Source: an uncultured Gammaproteobacteria bacterium (GTDB lineage Bacteria; Pseudomonadota; Gammaproteobacteria; Arenicellales; Poriferihabitantaceae). From it: 6,476 nucleotides of DNA. The position numbers and the translations under genes were made by a program. Of this stretch, positions 5,538 to 6,476 are shown one piece after another. The first letter of the stretch is position 1. Every line of letters begins with the position of its first letter. The stretch covers positions 1 to 6,476 of the forward strand of contig CALIFM010000001.1 of assembly GCA_938021685.1 (NCBI GenBank), written 5' to 3'. Under the pieces are notes generated by a model. That model saw only the letters and a program-made list of their open reading frames with translations, did not search any database and was not told where the DNA came from.

Positions 5538-5731
5538 AACTAACGTATCCAGAACCTCAGTATCACGAACGCTTAACCAAGAAGGCGCGTTTTATAGTGC
5601 TAACGAGCCAGACGGGGGAAGACGTGAAGATGGAACTGGAAAAGATACGGGAACGGTTCGGGGAAATCGAAGCCAGGGACATGACCATACTTTGCCGGGA
5701 ACAGTGGCGCTTGCTTCGTATGCGCAACTAG
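5534..5731 (+). CDS. Small charged protein (65 residues), unknown function
   Basis: It starts in the helicase stop codon (ATGA, 5534-5537), so it is probably read by ribosomes finishing the helicase; its own Shine-Dalgarno is poor. The product begins MKLTYPEPQYHERL and is rich in Lys, Arg and Glu. A helix is likely at about residues 29-47 (EDVKMELEKIRERFGEIEAR), followed by WRLLRMR at the end. No signal peptide or membrane segment. I recognise no family. A second frame is open across the whole gene, but its sequence there is rich in Gly, Arg, Thr and Ser with no hydrophobic pattern and reads as a shadow. Confidence 0.6.
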   Translation: MKLTYPEPQYHERLTKKARFIVLTSQTGEDVKMELEKIRERFGEIEARDMTILCREQWRLLRMRN

Positions 5732-5916
5732 AGCAGGAGTTTCACAGTCTTCAATGGGGTTATGAATTGATGGTTGGCTTGTATGCAGAGATTACTTTGC
5801 AGCATTACACCGACGAGGGTATTAGGAATTACTTAACAAGGGTTGAAGCGATATTGCCAGAGGGTGCCATGCAGGATTTTCGGCAGATGCTTAACGAAAT
5901 AAAGAGGGGCGGGTGA
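5704..5916 (+). CDS. Small helical phage protein, start uncertain
   Basis: The reading frame is convincing from LASYAQLEQEFHSLQWGYEL onward and ends EIKRGG. I chose GTG 5704 (70 residues) because protein-like sequence begins there and GGGA lies just upstream, although only 3 bases away. It then overlaps the preceding gene by 28 bases. Alternatives are TTG 5692 and ATG 5770, the latter giving 48 residues and cutting off a good helix. The same frame is open back to 5497, inside the helicase gene, but that part is a shadow. The product is acidic and mainly helical, with no Cys and no membrane segment. The family is not recognised. Confidence 0.5.
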   Translation: MALASYAQLEQEFHSLQWGYELMVGLYAEITLQHYTDEGIRNYLTRVEAILPEGAMQDFRQMLNEIKRGG

Positions 5917-6116
5917 TGTCGGATCATACAAAGATGATTATTGAAATAACTATAATGTTACTAGTCTCTATTGGAATTGTTGGTGGCGCAATTATTTTAA
6001 TGAAAAAAATTGCTCAGCAGCAAAGCATAGAGCTACAAGCCAAGCACGAATGCGAAACAACACTACCCCGCAACATCGAATGCATATGGTCTAAGCCAGA
6101 GGGGTTTGAGGAATGA
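5916..6116 (+). CDS. Small single-pass membrane protein
   Basis: The 66-residue protein has one clear membrane segment at about residues 8-29 (IIEITIMLLVSIGIVGGAII), followed by KK and a polar tail of about 35 residues with two Cys (46 and 56: HECETTLPRNIEC). The charges suggest the basic end of the segment lies in the cytoplasm, but the short N-terminus is also charged, so topology is open. The two Cys could form a disulfide if the tail is periplasmic. ATG 5916 is chosen because GAGGGG (5904-5909) lies 6 bases before it and it touches the previous stop (TGATG); GTG 5913 is one codon earlier. It is too long for a typical lysis peptide and too simple for a holin with two or three segments. Function unknown. 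Confidence 0.6.
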   Translation: MSDHTKMIIEITIMLLVSIGIVGGAIILMKKIAQQQSIELQAKHECETTLPRNIECIWSKPEGFEE

Positions 6117-6469
6117 GCAAACCAGAGCCCAAGTTCTCATTGGCTGAGAGTGTGATGATTCGACTTAAATATAATTTCGAGAGGAATTGTGACTATGCAA
6201 TTATTGTGGAAAGGGAGTTTGGACGTAGAGCCCATTTGATAACTGATGAAGTTTCTTTTGGGTGGGTCTACCGAACAAATATGTGCCCTGACGACTCAAT
6301 ATGGGTTTTCGAAGAATCTCTAAGACCCCGTCCAGAACCAGCAACAGCCAGCTATGGGGAATTGATTGCCAGTATTAAGGCGATCAAGCCAAGCAAGGTT
6401 AAGGGTGAATACATGAGTTCACTGGTTGATTTCTATTTACGGGAGATTGATCAAGATGCCAATAATTAA
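6113..6469 (+). CDS. 118-residue phage protein of unknown function
   Basis: The gene overlaps the previous stop by 4 bases (ATGA) and has GAGGGG at 6099-6104, 8 bases before its ATG. The first 75 residues look like a small beta-rich domain: AESVMIRLKYN, DYAIIVEREF, VSFGWVYRT and a closing WVFEESLRPRPEP. Such a pattern suits an SH3-like fold, but this is only an impression from alternating hydrophobic residues. The last 40 residues are probably helical (SYGELIASIKAIK, SLVDFYLREI). No catalytic motif, signal peptide or membrane segment. It is the last complete gene of the coupled series in this window. Confidence 0.7.
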   Translation: MSKPEPKFSLAESVMIRLKYNFERNCDYAIIVEREFGRRAHLITDEVSFGWVYRTNMCPDDSIWVFEESLRPRPEPATASYGELIASIKAIKPSKVKGEYMSSLVDFYLREIDQDANN

Positions 6470-6476
6470 AAAAATC
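6456..6476 (+). CDS. Possible start of the next operon gene, truncated by window edge
   Basis: An ATG at 6456 overlaps the end of the previous gene by 14 bases and reads MPIIKKI to the edge. GGGAG at 6441-6445 lies 10 bases upstream, a fair ribosome site. Overlapping starts are the rule in this operon, which supports it. Seven codons are too few to say what it is. Confidence 0.4.

Noticed and set aside
1..6476. CRISPR arrays, tRNA genes, insertion sequences, attachment sites
   Set aside because: No regularly spaced repeats, cloverleaf-like sequence, transposase or integrase reading was found.

Overview
The window looks like the immunity and early replication region of a temperate phage or prophage of a Gram-negative bacterium, probably a proteobacterium. 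The evidence is the gene order: a LexA-like repressor on the minus strand, a divergent Cro/YdaS-type regulator, then a tightly packed rightward series of small genes, a DNA adenine methyltransferase, a DUF1376 (YdaU-like) protein and a RadD-like SF2 helicase. The order repressor, YdaS-like, DUF1376, replication protein recalls the E. coli Rac prophage, but the genes between are different. The host genus cannot be told from the sequence. Base composition is roughly balanced, and Shine-Dalgarno sites of the GGAGG/GAGGGG type precede several genes.

Left part (1-990): the immunity switch. A repressor gene (257-898, minus) is flanked on both sides by copies of one 20-base element in opposite orientations (202-221 and 943-962), identical at 17 of 20 positions. 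Each copy fills the -35/-10 spacer of a predicted promoter. One promoter fires left into an acidic, unidentified gene that runs off the window (1-168). The other fires right into the Cro-like gene (991-1245). The core fits GC(A/C)AG-N5-CT(T/G)GC, and a third copy overlaps the leftward -35. This is the layout of a lambda-type OL/OR switch.

Middle part (991-3469): the Cro-like gene, a small Cys-rich protein, a 77-base gap holding a strong hairpin, a 55-residue basic protein, a large fusion protein (zinc ribbon, ParB-like domain, helix-turn-helix, Dam-type methyltransferase), and a protein with the residue pattern of a PD-(D/E)XK nuclease.

Right part (3466-6476): a DUF1376 protein, the helicase with a C-terminal four-Cys zinc site, two small unknown proteins, a single-pass membrane protein, a 118-residue unknown and the first codons of another gene. 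From 1553 rightward every gene overlaps or touches the next, so this part is probably one translationally coupled operon. In outline, repressor cleavage after DNA damage would open the left and right promoters, Cro would hold the repressor promoter down, and the right operon would supply DNA modification, nuclease and replication functions. No tRNA, rRNA, CRISPR array, insertion sequence, integrase or attachment site was seen.
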